A DNA stretch of 64,000 nucleotides from an uncultured Erysipelotrichaceae bacterium (GTDB taxonomy: Bacteria > Bacillota_I > Bacilli_A > Erysipelotrichales > Erysipelotrichaceae): NCBI GenBank assembly GCA_902775735.1, contig CACYNH010000003.1:1-64000 (forward strand), written 5' to 3'. Position 1 is the first letter of the stretch; every line of letters begins with the position of its first letter. The position numbers were made by a program, and so were the translations under genes. The notes beneath the pieces were generated by a model, which made no database searches, was not told the origin of the DNA, and saw nothing but the letters and a program-made list of their open reading frames with translations. Positions 37,280-45,967 of this stretch are shown here, piece after piece.

Positions 37280-38158
37280 CTACACTTTCACGCTGACCTT
37301 CCTGCCCAGCAGTCCGGTCGGTCGGATCAGAAGGACAATGATCAGCACTGCGAAAACAATCGCGTCAGACAGCTGCGTGGAGATATACGCCTTGGCCATC
37401 GTTTCGATGACACCCAGCAGAAGACCGCCCAGGAAAGCGCCGGGAATCGAGCCGATGCCGCCGAAGACCGCGGCGGTAAAGGCACGGATGCCGGGCATTG
37501 AGCCCAGAGTCGGATAGACGGACGGATAGGTCGCGCATAACAGAATGGCCGCGATCGCCGCCAGGCCGGAGCCGATCGCGAATGTGATTGATATAATCCG
37601 GTTGACATTGATGCCCATCAGTACCGCGGCACCCTTGTCTTCGGAACAGGCACGCATCGCCTTGCCCGTTTTTGTTTTATTGATAAAAAGCGTGAGGCCT
37701 CCCATGATGACAAGGCAGATCACAATTGTCACCACGGAAAGATAAGAAACAGACAGCGCCCCGGAGAACAGGCTGAAAGAGCCGCTCAGCACAGCCGGAA
37801 AAATCTTGGTGTCAGAGCCGAACAGAAGCTGGGCAGCGTTCTGCAGGAAATAGCTGACGCCGATGGCGGTGATCAGCACGGAAAGACTTGACGCGTTTCT
37901 CAAAGGCTTGTAGGCAAGCCTTTCAATGGTCACGCCAAGCAGTGTGCAGACCGCCATGGAAATTAGTGCAGCCACGATCAGCGGCATTCCGGCCGCGGTC
38001 ATCGCGAAGAAAGCCGCGAACGCGCCGGCCATGATGATATCGCCATGGGCGAAGTTCAGCATTTTCGCGATTCCGTAAACCATGGAATATCCCAGGGCAA
38101 TGATCGCGTACACACTGCCAAGGCCCAGACCGCTGATTAAATATGATAAGAAAGCCAT
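37280..38158 (-). CDS. livH: BCAA ABC transporter permease LivH
   Basis: A 292-residue integral membrane subunit. MVYGIAKMLNFAHGDIIM and a RACSEDKGAAVLMGINVNR loop are diagnostic. It forms the channel with LivM. The start is fixed by AGGAGG eight bases before ATG 38158. A hairpin separates it from livJ. Confidence 0.94.
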   Translation of the reverse strand: MAFLSYLISGLGLGSVYAIIALGYSMVYGIAKMLNFAHGDIIMAGAFAAFFAMTAAGMPLIVAALISMAVCTLLGVTIERLAYKPLRNASSLSVLITAIGVSYFLQNAAQLLFGSDTKIFPAVLSGSFSLFSGALSVSYLSVVTIVICLVIMGGLTLFINKTKTGKAMRACSEDKGAAVLMGINVNRIISITFAIGSGLAAIAAILLCATYPSVYPTLGSMPGIRAFTAAVFGGIGSIPGAFLGGLLLGVIETMAKAYISTQLSDAIVFAVLIIVLLIRPTGLLGRKVSVKV

Positions 38159-38188
38159 CCGGCATTCCTCCTTTCTTGAAAAACAAAC

Positions 38189-38220
38189 AAGGCTGCCAGT
38201 CACAATGAACCGGCAACCTT
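38189..38220 (-). terminator. Intercistronic hairpin between livJ and livH
   Basis: AAGGCTGCC (38189-38197) pairs with GGCAACCTT (38212-38220) with one mismatch. A T-rich tract follows on the minus strand. It probably lets the binding protein be made in excess over the membrane subunits by partial termination or mRNA protection. Confidence 0.6.
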
Positions 38221-38243
38221 TCCTGAATGCTCAGACTGACTGA

Positions 38244-39446
38244 TTATTCAACACCGACGTAAACGCCGTTTTCGATGATGACTGCCTTCGGTGCCTTGGA
38301 AACTTCACCGCTGGCGGACCATGTCATTGAAGAACCGGTGATGCCGTCAAATGTCATTGAAGTGAATTCCTTGACCATAGCGGCTGTGATATCATCCGTC
38401 GCCATGTCAGCTGTGATGCCGGCATGATCAATCGCCTGCTTGATCGCGTAGACACAGTCGTAAGCGTCAGCCGCGAACTGGTTCGGAACTTCGCCGTACT
38501 TCTCTGTGTACTTCTTGACGAAATTGACTGTCTTTTCGTCTTCCGCGTCAGCGGAGAACGGTGTCAGCATATACAGACCTTCAGCCAGTTTTATGTCAAA
38601 GTTGTCCAGTGTCAGGATACCGTCCATACCGTCGCATCCGAAGAAGTTCGGTGTATAGCCCTGCTTGTCAGCTTCGACAAGGATCTGGGAAGCCGGCTGA
38701 TAGTAAATCGGCAGGAAGACGATGTCCGCGCCTGCGTCGGCAAGCTTCTTGACCTGTACGGAGTAGTCTGTATCGGAGTTGATGAATGTTTCTGTGTCAA
38801 CAATTGTCAGACCCTTCTTGTCGGCTTCCGCCTTGAATGTCTGATAGATGCCTGTGGAATAGTTGTCATCGCTTCTGTAGATGATGCCGATCTTGGAGCC
38901 GAGGTCAGTGTGGGCTGCCAGATAGTCAGCGGAAGCTGTTCCCTGGTTGGGATCGGTGAAGCACATCTGGAAGAGAACGCCATAGGGATCCTTGTTGTTT
39001 ACAGTGTCCTTGTAGATGATCGCTGTGGAGGAACCGGACGGTGTCAGGCCGAAGATGTTGTCCTGCTCATAGTTGGGAGCGACTGCCTGACCGGAACCGG
39101 AAGTGACGGTTGCCAGGGAAATCTGCATACCCCAGTCCATAAGAGCGTTGTAGGCGGAGACAGCCTTTTCGCCGTCTGCCTGGTCATCTTCAAACTTGAG
39201 TTCAATCTGTGTTCCGCCAAGTGCGTTGACTTCTTCGATTGCGATTTCCGCTGCGTGCTGGACTGCCAGGCCGTAAACAGCAGCGTCGCCTGTGATCGGA
39301 CCGGATGCGCCGAGCTTGATTGCCGCGGCTGTATCGGTACCGGAAGAAGAACCACCATTGTCACCGGATCCGGAGCTGCCGCATGCCGCTAAGGAAAGCG
39401 CCATGACAGCTGCGAGTCCTGTCTTGAGTGAATTGCTGTACTTCAT
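38244..39446 (-). CDS. livJ: BCAA-binding lipoprotein LivJ/LivK
   Basis: A 400-residue substrate-binding protein. The signal peptide (KTGLAAVMALSLAAC) has a lipobox with Cys 22, followed by a Ser/Gly linker, so it is a lipoprotein tethered outside the membrane. The type I periplasmic-binding fold begins IKLGASGPITGDAAVYG, typical of Leu/Ile/Val-binding proteins. ATG 39446 was chosen for the signal peptide and the GAGGAAA site. First gene of the importer operon, under a TATAAT promoter and two CodY-like boxes. Confidence 0.93.
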   Translation of the reverse strand: MKYSNSLKTGLAAVMALSLAACGSSGSGDNGGSSSGTDTAAAIKLGASGPITGDAAVYGLAVQHAAEIAIEEVNALGGTQIELKFEDDQADGEKAVSAYNALMDWGMQISLATVTSGSGQAVAPNYEQDNIFGLTPSGSSTAIIYKDTVNNKDPYGVLFQMCFTDPNQGTASADYLAAHTDLGSKIGIIYRSDDNYSTGIYQTFKAEADKKGLTIVDTETFINSDTDYSVQVKKLADAGADIVFLPIYYQPASQILVEADKQGYTPNFFGCDGMDGILTLDNFDIKLAEGLYMLTPFSADAEDEKTVNFVKKYTEKYGEVPNQFAADAYDCVYAIKQAIDHAGITADMATDDITAAMVKEFTSMTFDGITGSSMTWSASGEVSKAPKAVIIENGVYVGVE

Positions 39447-39484
39447 TTCTTTTCCTCGCTTTTGTCTGTATAAAGACAGAAACA

Positions 39485-39512
39485 ATTATAGTCCCGAACG
39501 GCATAAAAACAA
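39485..39512 (-). promoter_or_regulatory. livJ promoter
   Basis: -10 TATAAT (39490-39485) and -35 TTGTTT (39512-39507) with 16 bases between, minus strand. Predicted leader is about 32 bases. Confidence 0.55.
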
Positions 39513-39546
39513 TTGACTTTTTCACATTTCCAACACATTTCTCAAT

Positions 39547-39573
39547 TATTTTCAGAAATATTTTCAGAAAATA
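39547..39573 (-). promoter_or_regulatory. Two overlapping CodY-like boxes upstream of livJ
   Basis: Compared with the known CodY consensus AATTTTCWGAAAATT, 39559-39573 matches 13 of 15 and 39547-39561 matches 12 of 15. They share TTTTCAGAAA and have centres 12 bases apart. CodY represses BCAA transport genes when BCAA and GTP are plentiful, which fits this operon. A second TATAAT (39578-39573) overlaps the upstream box but lacks a clear -35. Confidence 0.6.
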
Positions 39574-39606
39574 TTATAACTAAGCGTTTTCATTGCGTTC
39601 ACCGCA

Positions 39607-39634
39607 GAAAAAAACCGGATCGCGGGGATCCGGT
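39607..39634 (-). terminator. Terminator of the Hsp70-like operon
   Basis: ACCGGATC (39614-39621) and GATCCGGT (39627-39634) form a perfect 8-bp stem. A run of T residues follows on the minus strand. Confidence 0.85.
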
Positions 39635-39642
39635 GTGAATCA

Positions 39643-41556
39643 TCAGCCAAGCGGGATTTCGACAACTTCCGCCATTTTGGCAAGGCAGGTCTCAATCTGC
39701 AGTGAGATTTCCTTGACCAGGCGTTCGGTGATTTCCTCGTTTTTCTCCTTTTCGAGTTTGGCGTACAGGCTGTTTTTGACTTCTTCGGAAATGACGTCAA
39801 GACGGGCCTTGAGGTAGCTGCGGGGGATAATCCGGCGCATCGGTCCGGGTATCTTAGTATTCAGTAACATGTTCTGCATCTTGTCTTTGCCAAGCGCGAG
39901 AATCAATAACGAAACCACAGCCCCCGCCACAATGCCCGGCAGGCCGCTTGAGATCAAGGCGACGCCGCTGCCTCCGCATAACAGACCGATCACGATCGAA
40001 ACCGTGGCGTCGATCAGCCATGTGATCTCACTGACCGCAAACAGGCTCTTTGCCTCAACGTTGATTTCAATGTCGCTCATCGAAAGATAGGAATTCAGTG
40101 ACAGCGCGGAATACGGAACGTTGTGCTTGACGCAGATCGGCATTGTGTATTCCTCAAGCTCATAGGAAATGTTCTTGAGCCATTTGGAGACCGGCTTTGT
40201 CAAAAGCTGTCTGGCCGCGTCGGTATGCATATAGGAATCAATTTCATCCTGCATGATGACGTCAATGTCAGCCAGTTTTTCAATGGCTCCCGAGCGCCAT
40301 CTTTCCGTCACCGGCAGCGCCACATTTTCCAGAATCGGCTCCACCATCGCCTCAACCGCGTCATGGTAAAGCTCATTGATGTGCGATTCGACAATCTTTT
40401 CGACATTGCTGGATTCGACAAGGCGGGCAATTTCCTCTTTGAACTCCCTGAGTTCATCGTCGATCTTGCCGCACCAGCTCAGTCCCGAAGCCACGGAGAA
40501 TTCCGGTTCGCCTGAAGAAATCACAACCGCGTCAGGGAATACCTGACGGCACCATTCCCGGATCACCGGCATTTTCGAAACGCCGCCGGTCAGGAAAATC
40601 AGTTCCGGCTGCTTATCAGTGATGGCCTCTTTCGCCTGCTTCAGGCTTTCCAGGAAGACTTCCCGGAAGGACTTGTTATCCAGCCTCTCCACCTTTTTGT
40701 TCAGCAGTTTATCGGCAATCTGCTCATTCATTTTCAGAACCAGCCTTACCGGCATCATGCCCTGATGGATGGAAACGGATTGTGTGCATTCATTCTCTTT
40801 CCAGTATTCCTGGTCGGAGAAATATTTTTCCTTGAGTTTTCTGGCCGCGAAATCGCAGTAGCTGTGCCAGGGATCGCTTTCCTCAAAGATTTTGCGGATC
40901 TTCTTTTCATTGGAAGAAAGCTTCACCGATTCCTCAAGAAGGATCTCATCCATGATGCCGCCGCCAAGGAACACTTCGCCGCCGGTTTTGAGCTCCACTT
41001 CCCGGCCGCCCATGATATAGGCAAAGTCGGTTGTGGAGGAGCCGATATCCACAACCAGCACCGGCTTGTTGAGAATGTCATAGCCGACCTGCAGGTGTTT
41101 TGACTGGCAGGCCGAGACAAGCGCAGCTCTGGATTCGGAAATGATCTTTGCCGGCGGATAGCCTGTCTTTTCAAAGATCATCCGGTATTCTTCCCTGGCG
41201 ACTCTGTCCCATCCGGCCGGGCAGCCGATATAGAAACAGCAGTCCTCACCCTGGATCAACTGTCCGCTCAGATACAGTTCGCCAAGAACGCCGGAAGCGA
41301 AACTGGTGACGTCCTTTGTGGATTCAGGATCCACGAGGAAACGGCTTTTGAAGCGCTCCTTTCTCTTCATTGCGTCAGGATGATAGCAGGCCTCCTCGCC
41401 GATGATCAGACGTCCGTCCCTGAGCATCGCGTAAGCCGTGATAAAGCTTTTGACGTCATTGATGCTGAGCACCTGGGGCACTGCGTCTTTTCCTTTTTCC
41501 ATTCTGGTGACAGCGCTTTCCGCGTCGCCCAGATCAAATCCATAAAACTTGTCCAT
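39643..41556 (-). CDS. Divergent Hsp70-like ATPase with membrane segment
   Basis: A 637-residue protein of the actin/Hsp70 ATPase fold. Phosphate 1 is FYGFDLGDAESAV, phosphate 2 is VLVVDIGSSTTDFAYIMGG, and the adenosine motif is FLTGGVSKMPVIREW. The usual beta-sandwich substrate domain is not recognisable. Instead residues about 380-510 are helical and a hydrophobic stretch at about 525-565 (SIVIGLLCGGSGVALISSG) could enter the membrane. A charged coiled coil closes the protein. It starts two bases after the stop of a GrpE-like membrane protein. I infer a specialised membrane-associated chaperone; client unknown. Confidence 0.75.
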   Translation of the reverse strand: MDKFYGFDLGDAESAVTRMEKGKDAVPQVLSINDVKSFITAYAMLRDGRLIIGEEACYHPDAMKRKERFKSRFLVDPESTKDVTSFASGVLGELYLSGQLIQGEDCCFYIGCPAGWDRVAREEYRMIFEKTGYPPAKIISESRAALVSACQSKHLQVGYDILNKPVLVVDIGSSTTDFAYIMGGREVELKTGGEVFLGGGIMDEILLEESVKLSSNEKKIRKIFEESDPWHSYCDFAARKLKEKYFSDQEYWKENECTQSVSIHQGMMPVRLVLKMNEQIADKLLNKKVERLDNKSFREVFLESLKQAKEAITDKQPELIFLTGGVSKMPVIREWCRQVFPDAVVISSGEPEFSVASGLSWCGKIDDELREFKEEIARLVESSNVEKIVESHINELYHDAVEAMVEPILENVALPVTERWRSGAIEKLADIDVIMQDEIDSYMHTDAARQLLTKPVSKWLKNISYELEEYTMPICVKHNVPYSALSLNSYLSMSDIEINVEAKSLFAVSEITWLIDATVSIVIGLLCGGSGVALISSGLPGIVAGAVVSLLILALGKDKMQNMLLNTKIPGPMRRIIPRSYLKARLDVISEEVKNSLYAKLEKEKNEEITERLVKEISLQIETCLAKMAEVVEIPLG

Positions 41557-41558
41557 AA

Positions 41559-42434
41559 TCACTCTCCTGCCGCCAGACCCTTGCGCAGCACCGTGCCGCC
41601 GATGACAAGAGCCGGTCTGATCGTGCCGCTTTTTCCACCCGGCATCCGTTCAAAGAGATTTTTGTTTTCCCCGTTATAATCGATCACATCGATCTGCTTT
41701 TTATGCAGATAGAATTTCACGTCGGAAATCACTTCCTTCGCGTATTCGTCATTGCCAAGTGAATACGCTCCTTCCAGCAAACCTGAAAGCAGCTGGATAT
41801 CCTCTTTCTTCAGGCCTTCCTTTTCATCCATGAGCGTCTGTTTGTTCTGCAGCTGCTCATCGCTCCTGACGCGGTTGAGCGTGCGGTCCATGGAAACAGC
41901 GGCCGCAAGAAGAATGTGGTATGTCTTCTGGGCGTCGGGAATTGTTTCGGCATAGAGATCCGCTTTGTTGTCTTCCTTCTTTTTTGAGGAGACAAGGCCG
42001 CTCAGAAACAGCGCCAGCATCGCTGCCGCAGCCAGCGCAAGACCGATTGTCATCTGCTGTGAAGGCGGAACCATGTCGGTAAACAGAATCAGAACCGCCC
42101 CTGCCCCAACCGCAAGCAGAATGCCTGCGACTAAAAGAATCCAGAACCAGACGGATCTTTTCGGCTTCTGGCCGGGGGATCTGTATTCGGCTTTTGACCA
42201 GATGGTCGATTCGCCGTCGCAGTCAAGGAATCCGGCGGACACCCGCACGGCTTCCACCATCGCGGCGGCCATTTCCTTGATCCGGTCGCTTTCCTCCTGT
42301 TCATTATAGAGAGTCAGAAGACGGCTCAGTTCCTCCTCAGCCGCCCTGACGGTTTCCTGGGATGTTTTGGCCGCGGAAGCGGTCTGAAGAAAACGCTCCC
42401 TGTCCTTTTCTAAAAGAGACTGCATTGTCGCCAT
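41559..42434 (-). CDS. Membrane protein with GrpE-like C-terminus
   Basis: A 291-residue protein. An N-terminal coiled coil (1-60, Glu-rich) and a loop lead to two membrane helices (about 95-155, VWFWILLVAGILLAVGAGAV and MTIGLALAAAAMLALFLSG). A helical part follows and the end reads GTIRPALVIGGTVLRKGLAAG. That last segment resembles the GrpE beta domain pattern (RPAxVxVxxxxxKG). Together with the Hsp70-like gene directly downstream it may act as nucleotide exchange factor or membrane tether. The resemblance is by motif only. Confidence 0.6.
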   Translation of the reverse strand: MATMQSLLEKDRERFLQTASAAKTSQETVRAAEEELSRLLTLYNEQEESDRIKEMAAAMVEAVRVSAGFLDCDGESTIWSKAEYRSPGQKPKRSVWFWILLVAGILLAVGAGAVLILFTDMVPPSQQMTIGLALAAAAMLALFLSGLVSSKKKEDNKADLYAETIPDAQKTYHILLAAAVSMDRTLNRVRSDEQLQNKQTLMDEKEGLKKEDIQLLSGLLEGAYSLGNDEYAKEVISDVKFYLHKKQIDVIDYNGENKNLFERMPGGKSGTIRPALVIGGTVLRKGLAAGE

Positions 42435-42445
42435 GATAAGATGCC

Positions 42446-42480
42446 TCCCTGTTTAAAAGAATTTTAGCACAAAACAGGGA
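42446..42480 (-). promoter_or_regulatory. Promoter of the Hsp70-like operon with inverted repeat
   Basis: Extended -10 TGCTAAAAT lies with its TAAAAT at 42466-42461. It is enclosed by TCCCTGTTT (42446-42454) and AAACAGGGA (42472-42480), perfect 9-bp arms 17 bases apart. The layout suits an operator. Confidence 0.5.
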
Positions 42481-42554
42481 AATCCTTACTGCATGCGTCC
42501 TGACGGAGGGCTTTTGGTTTGTTTTGGATGATTGTTTCGGGTAGGATATTCCAT

Positions 42555-43438
42555 ATGCACGATATCTGGAATCCCTGGCACGGCTGCACGCGTGTGTCGG
42601 AAGGCTGTCAGAACTGCTATATGTACTACCTGGATGAAAAGCGGGACATGGACGGTTCCGTCATTTTCAGAACCGGGTCTTTTCAGTATCCGCTGGAAAA
42701 GAAGCGGGATGGCAGCTATAAGATTCAGAGCGGCGAAATGGTACGTGTCTCCATGACTTCTGACTTTTCCTTGAGGAGGCTGATCAGTGGCGGCCTGCCG
42801 CATGGGACATGATGAAACGGCGTTCCGACGTCATTTTCTATCTGCTGACCAAACGGCCGGAAAGAGTGAAGGAATGCCTGCCGGAAGACTGGGGCGAAGG
42901 CTGGGAAAACATCTTCTTCAATGTCACCGCCGAAAACCAGAAGCGGGCAGATGAAAGAGTTCCCATTCTTCTTGAGCTGCCCTTTAAGCACAAGGGCGTC
43001 ATGTGCGCTCCCTTCATCGGCGAAGTCACGCTTGAAAAATACCTTGTCTCAGGGCAGATTGAACAGGTTGTCTGCGGCGGGGAAAACTATGGCGGCGCCA
43101 GACCCTGTCGTTTTGAATGGGTCACAAGGCTGTATGAAGAATGCGTCAGGGCTGACGTGACATTCGCCTTCATTGAAACCGGAACTGTTTTTATCAAAGA
43201 CGGAAAGACATATCACATTCCGGGCAAAGGACTGCAGTCGAAAATGGCTTACCGCTCCGGCATGCGTCATGAAGGAAAGCCGATGGAGTTTAAACTCTGC
43301 GATTTCTTCGGCGATCCCATCCCCAAAGAACAGCTCTATGTGAAGCGTTACCGTGAAAACTGTGAAGAGTGCGGCAGCCGCCTTATCTGCAACGGCTGCG
43401 CTGACTGCGGACGGTGCGGTCTGAAGAAAGCAAAGTGA
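42555..43438 (+). pseudogene. DUF5131 (phage Gp37/Gp68 family) gene with a frameshift
   Basis: The N-terminal part MHDIWNPWHGCTRVSEGCQN matches the family signature. Its frame runs to TSDFSL and stops at 42810-42812. One frame over, the sequence continues as FLEEADQWRPAAWDMMKRRS and LLTKRPERV, exactly what the family expects after TSDF. Adding one T to the TTTT run at 42765-42768 restores a 294-codon gene. The C-terminus has a Cys-rich CEECGSRLICNGCADCGRC stretch. Family function is unproven; the Cys cluster suggests a metal or Fe-S site. It is either a recent mutation or a homopolymer sequencing error. Confidence 0.85.
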
Positions 43439-43480
43439 AAAGATCTGTTTCCTCAGTTTATGAAGAAGCAGATCTTTTGC
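43438..43480. terminator. Bidirectional terminator, DUF5131 and YdjC-like genes
   Basis: AAAAGATCTG (43438-43447) pairs with CAGATCTTTT (43469-43478). A and T ends provide a T tract on both strands. Confidence 0.7.
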
Positions 43481-43481
43481 G

Positions 43482-44246
43482 TTAAGCGATATCGTCGTAG
43501 CTGAGCAGTTCGATGTTTCTTTCTTCCAGCCACTTTTTTACCGCCGGATCGCACAGCATCGCTGTCTCTTTTGTGCGGTTGATGTTCAGGCTGGAGTTTT
43601 TCATGAGGTAGTCATCGACATAGCCGGGATGGCAGATGAAGATGTTGACATACTCTTCACTGGCGTATTTCTCTATTCCTTTTTTCAGTGTCTCAAAAGG
43701 ATCATAATCCGCTTTTCCCGATTCCATCGGCAGGATCACAATAGGCGTTTTTCCGCAATAAGAAGGACTGCCGTCAAGAACCAGCGGCTGGTACTTGAGA
43801 CCGTGCTTTTCAGCCACAACCGCCAGCGCTTTGTTCAGATTGTCCGAAAGCACAGCGTGGGCTTCGAAATAGGAAGGCTCATGTCCCACCAGTTCCAGAA
43901 ATCTCTGATACTGGGCTTCGATTTCAATGACAGCTTCCTCTGCCACGGCGAAGTCCTCGCCTTTTTTAAACGCTTCCCGCCATGTCCGCGAGGATTTGAG
44001 ATATCCCCTTTCATCGACAAGCGAGGGAATCAGGGCAGGATCGGCACACGGTCTTTCCAGGCACATGTTGGTATGCTGGCCGATCGCGATGCCGGTGCCT
44101 TCCAGAAGCTTTAAGCCATGGGCGGCGTAAGGCATGTTGGGCATCAGGCCGGCGGAGCGGATCAGCCCGTCTCTGACGGACTTCTCAATGCCGTAATTGA
44201 CCGCTTCGGAGTAGCCGATGTCATCGGCTCTGATGATCAGCTTCAT
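43482..44246 (-). CDS. YdjC/ChbG-like carbohydrate deacetylase
   Basis: A 254-residue protein of the YdjC fold. RADDIGYSEAVNYGI carries the metal-binding Asp pair, QHTNMCLERPCADP the first His, YFEAHAVLSDNLN the second, and NIFICHPGYVDDYL the last. Characterised relatives deacetylate chito-oligosaccharides. Overlaps the flavin reductase gene by ATGA, a pairing whose meaning is unclear. Confidence 0.87.
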   Translation of the reverse strand: MKLIIRADDIGYSEAVNYGIEKSVRDGLIRSAGLMPNMPYAAHGLKLLEGTGIAIGQHTNMCLERPCADPALIPSLVDERGYLKSSRTWREAFKKGEDFAVAEEAVIEIEAQYQRFLELVGHEPSYFEAHAVLSDNLNKALAVVAEKHGLKYQPLVLDGSPSYCGKTPIVILPMESGKADYDPFETLKKGIEKYASEEYVNIFICHPGYVDDYLMKNSSLNINRTKETAMLCDPAVKKWLEERNIELLSYDDIA

Positions 44247-44800
44247 TTCAGTTCAAATCCCGCTTTGAAGGCGTCGGCGACAATTTCACCGATCACTCTG
44301 TATTTGTTCATGGCGGAGTCAAACATAACCGGCTCCATTTTTCCAAGATCCACTTTGCCGTCGGTGAGGATGGATTCATCCACGCTCATATTAACAGTTT
44401 CGCCTGTCAGCAGATACCCGTCGCCGTCCGGTGCCATTTCCACGACTCTGCATTCAAGAACCAGCGGATACTCTTCAAAAACAGGCGCGTCGATATTGGC
44501 GGCTTTGACGGCATGGAAGCCTGCTTTTTCGATCTTGTTCACGCCGCGGCCGCTTTCGATGCCGAAGTAGTCGGAAGCCACAACGGTCTTTCTTGTGGCG
44601 AAAGCGACAGTGAACTCGCCTTTGAGTTCCAGATTGTCGGTTGTCTTGTGCTTTGAAAGAGAAATGATGATCTGGTTGGCGTCCACCTGGCCGGCCCAGG
44701 CCGCGTTCATGGCGTTGGGGGTGCCATCAGCGTCATATGTGCCGATGATCACAACCGGCAGCGGGGTAATGATTGTTTTCTTTCCAAAATCTTTTCTCAT
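44243..44800 (-). CDS. Flavin reductase-like FMN-binding protein
   Basis: A 185-residue split-barrel flavoprotein. It has PLPVVIIGTYDADGTPNAMN, IIISLSKHKTTDNL and FTVAFATRK, the usual FMN-contact blocks of the flavin reductase/DIM6-NTAB family. Family members reduce FMN or serve as flavoprotein oxidoreductases. ATG 44800 follows a GAGGG site. Coupled to the deacetylase gene by ATGA. It lies after the ilvE terminator, so it is not part of the BCAA operon. Confidence 0.85.
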   Translation of the reverse strand: MRKDFGKKTIITPLPVVIIGTYDADGTPNAMNAAWAGQVDANQIIISLSKHKTTDNLELKGEFTVAFATRKTVVASDYFGIESGRGVNKIEKAGFHAVKAANIDAPVFEEYPLVLECRVVEMAPDGDGYLLTGETVNMSVDESILTDGKVDLGKMEPVMFDSAMNKYRVIGEIVADAFKAGFELK

Positions 44801-44842
44801 GATGCTTTTCCCTCTTTCTTCCTCCATTATCGCACAATGATG

Positions 44843-44873
44843 AAAAAACAGGCAGTCTGCTGTGACTGCCTGT
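44843..44873 (-). terminator. Terminator of the Val T-box operon
   Basis: ACAGGCAGTC (44848-44857) and GACTGCCTGT (44864-44873) form a perfect 10-bp stem followed by TTTTT on the minus strand. It ends the operon after ilvE. Confidence 0.9.
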
Positions 44874-44887
44874 CTGTAGAGGATCAG

Positions 44888-45949
44888 TTAAATCTTAAGT
44901 GTCCAGCCGAATGTGTCTTCGCTCTTGCCCCACTGAATCGCTGTCAGTGTGTCATAGAGATGCTGGGTGAGTTCGCCGATCTTTCCTTCGTTGACGGTGT
45001 AAATCTGATCTTTGTAAACCAGTTCGCCGATCGGGGAGACAACCGCCGCTGTACCGCAGCCCCATGCCTCTTCCAGGGAACCGTCAGCCATCGCGTTTGC
45101 CAGTTCTTCAACGGAGAGCAGACGCTCTTCAACCGGATAGCCTTCCTTCTTGAGGATTTCGATGATGGACTTTCTGGTGATGCCCGGCAGGATGGACCCA
45201 GTCAGCTTCGGAGTGACGACGGTGCCGTTGATCTTGAACATGACGTTCATCGCGCCGACTTCCTCGATGTACTTTCTTTCAACGCCATCAAGCCAGAGAA
45301 CCTGGGAATAGCCCTTCTTTTCAGCTCTGTCGCCAGCTCTGTTGGAAGCAGCGTAGTTGCCGCCGCACTTGGCTTCGCCGGTGCCGCCTCTGACGGCTCT
45401 GACATCCTGGTCTTCAATCATGATGGAAACCGGGTTGAGGCCTTCCTTGTAATAGGAGCCGACCGGGGAAAGGATAATGACAAATGTCGCATGGTCAACC
45501 GCGTGGACGCCGAGTGTCTCGTCGTTGCCGATCATGAACGGACGGATATAGAGGGATGTGTCGGGATCGGAAGGAACCCAGGATTCATCGAGTTTGACCA
45601 GAGTCCGGATCGCTTCAACGAAATCCTCTTCCGGGAACTGCGGCATGCACAGTCTGTCAGCTGAGCGGTTCATACGTCTGGCGTTTTCCAGCGGTCTGAA
45701 CAGCTGGACGCTGCCGTCCGCGGTTCTGTAAGCCTTGAGGCCTTCGAAGATTTCCGTGCCATAGTGGAAAGCAGTGCAGGCCGGGGAAACACTCATATTG
45801 CCGTAAGGAACGATTCTGTAATCGTGCCAGCCTTCCGCCTTGGAGTAATCAGCGATAAACATATGATCGGTGAAGATTTTGCCAAATCCGAGGGTGCTGC
45901 TTGCGGGCAGTGTCTTCGGAGCGTCTGTACGGGTGATCTTGATTTCCAT
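44888..45949 (-). CDS. ilvE: Branched-chain amino acid aminotransferase
   Basis: A 353-residue class IV PLP enzyme of the longer BCAT2-like form. HYGTEIFEGLKAYR and the segment YSQVLWLDGVERKYIEEVG, with its Glu contacting PLP, are diagnostic. GGNYAASNRAGDRAEKKGY and GSILPGITRKSIIEI complete the pattern. It converts 2-oxoisovalerate, 2-oxo-3-methylvalerate and 2-oxoisocaproate to Val, Ile and Leu with glutamate. ATG 45949 is preferred because AAGGA is seven bases upstream. Last gene of the Val T-box operon, 18 bases after VOR gamma, where it would take the oxoacids that VOR makes. Confidence 0.95.
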   Translation of the reverse strand: MEIKITRTDAPKTLPASSTLGFGKIFTDHMFIADYSKAEGWHDYRIVPYGNMSVSPACTAFHYGTEIFEGLKAYRTADGSVQLFRPLENARRMNRSADRLCMPQFPEEDFVEAIRTLVKLDESWVPSDPDTSLYIRPFMIGNDETLGVHAVDHATFVIILSPVGSYYKEGLNPVSIMIEDQDVRAVRGGTGEAKCGGNYAASNRAGDRAEKKGYSQVLWLDGVERKYIEEVGAMNVMFKINGTVVTPKLTGSILPGITRKSIIEILKKEGYPVEERLLSVEELANAMADGSLEEAWGCGTAAVVSPIGELVYKDQIYTVNEGKIGELTQHLYDTLTAIQWGKSEDTFGWTLKI

Positions 45950-45967
45950 TTTCATTTCCTTCTTTCG

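Noticed and set aside
38424-39392. A 322-codon + strand frame opposite livJ
   Set aside because: Cys/Val-rich low-quality translation with no domain; livJ on the other strand has a signal peptide, lipobox and family motifs.
42464-42470. TTAGCAC near the Hsp70-like promoter as a CIRCE heat-shock element
   Set aside because: Only one half-site is present; the GAGTGCTAA half is missing.
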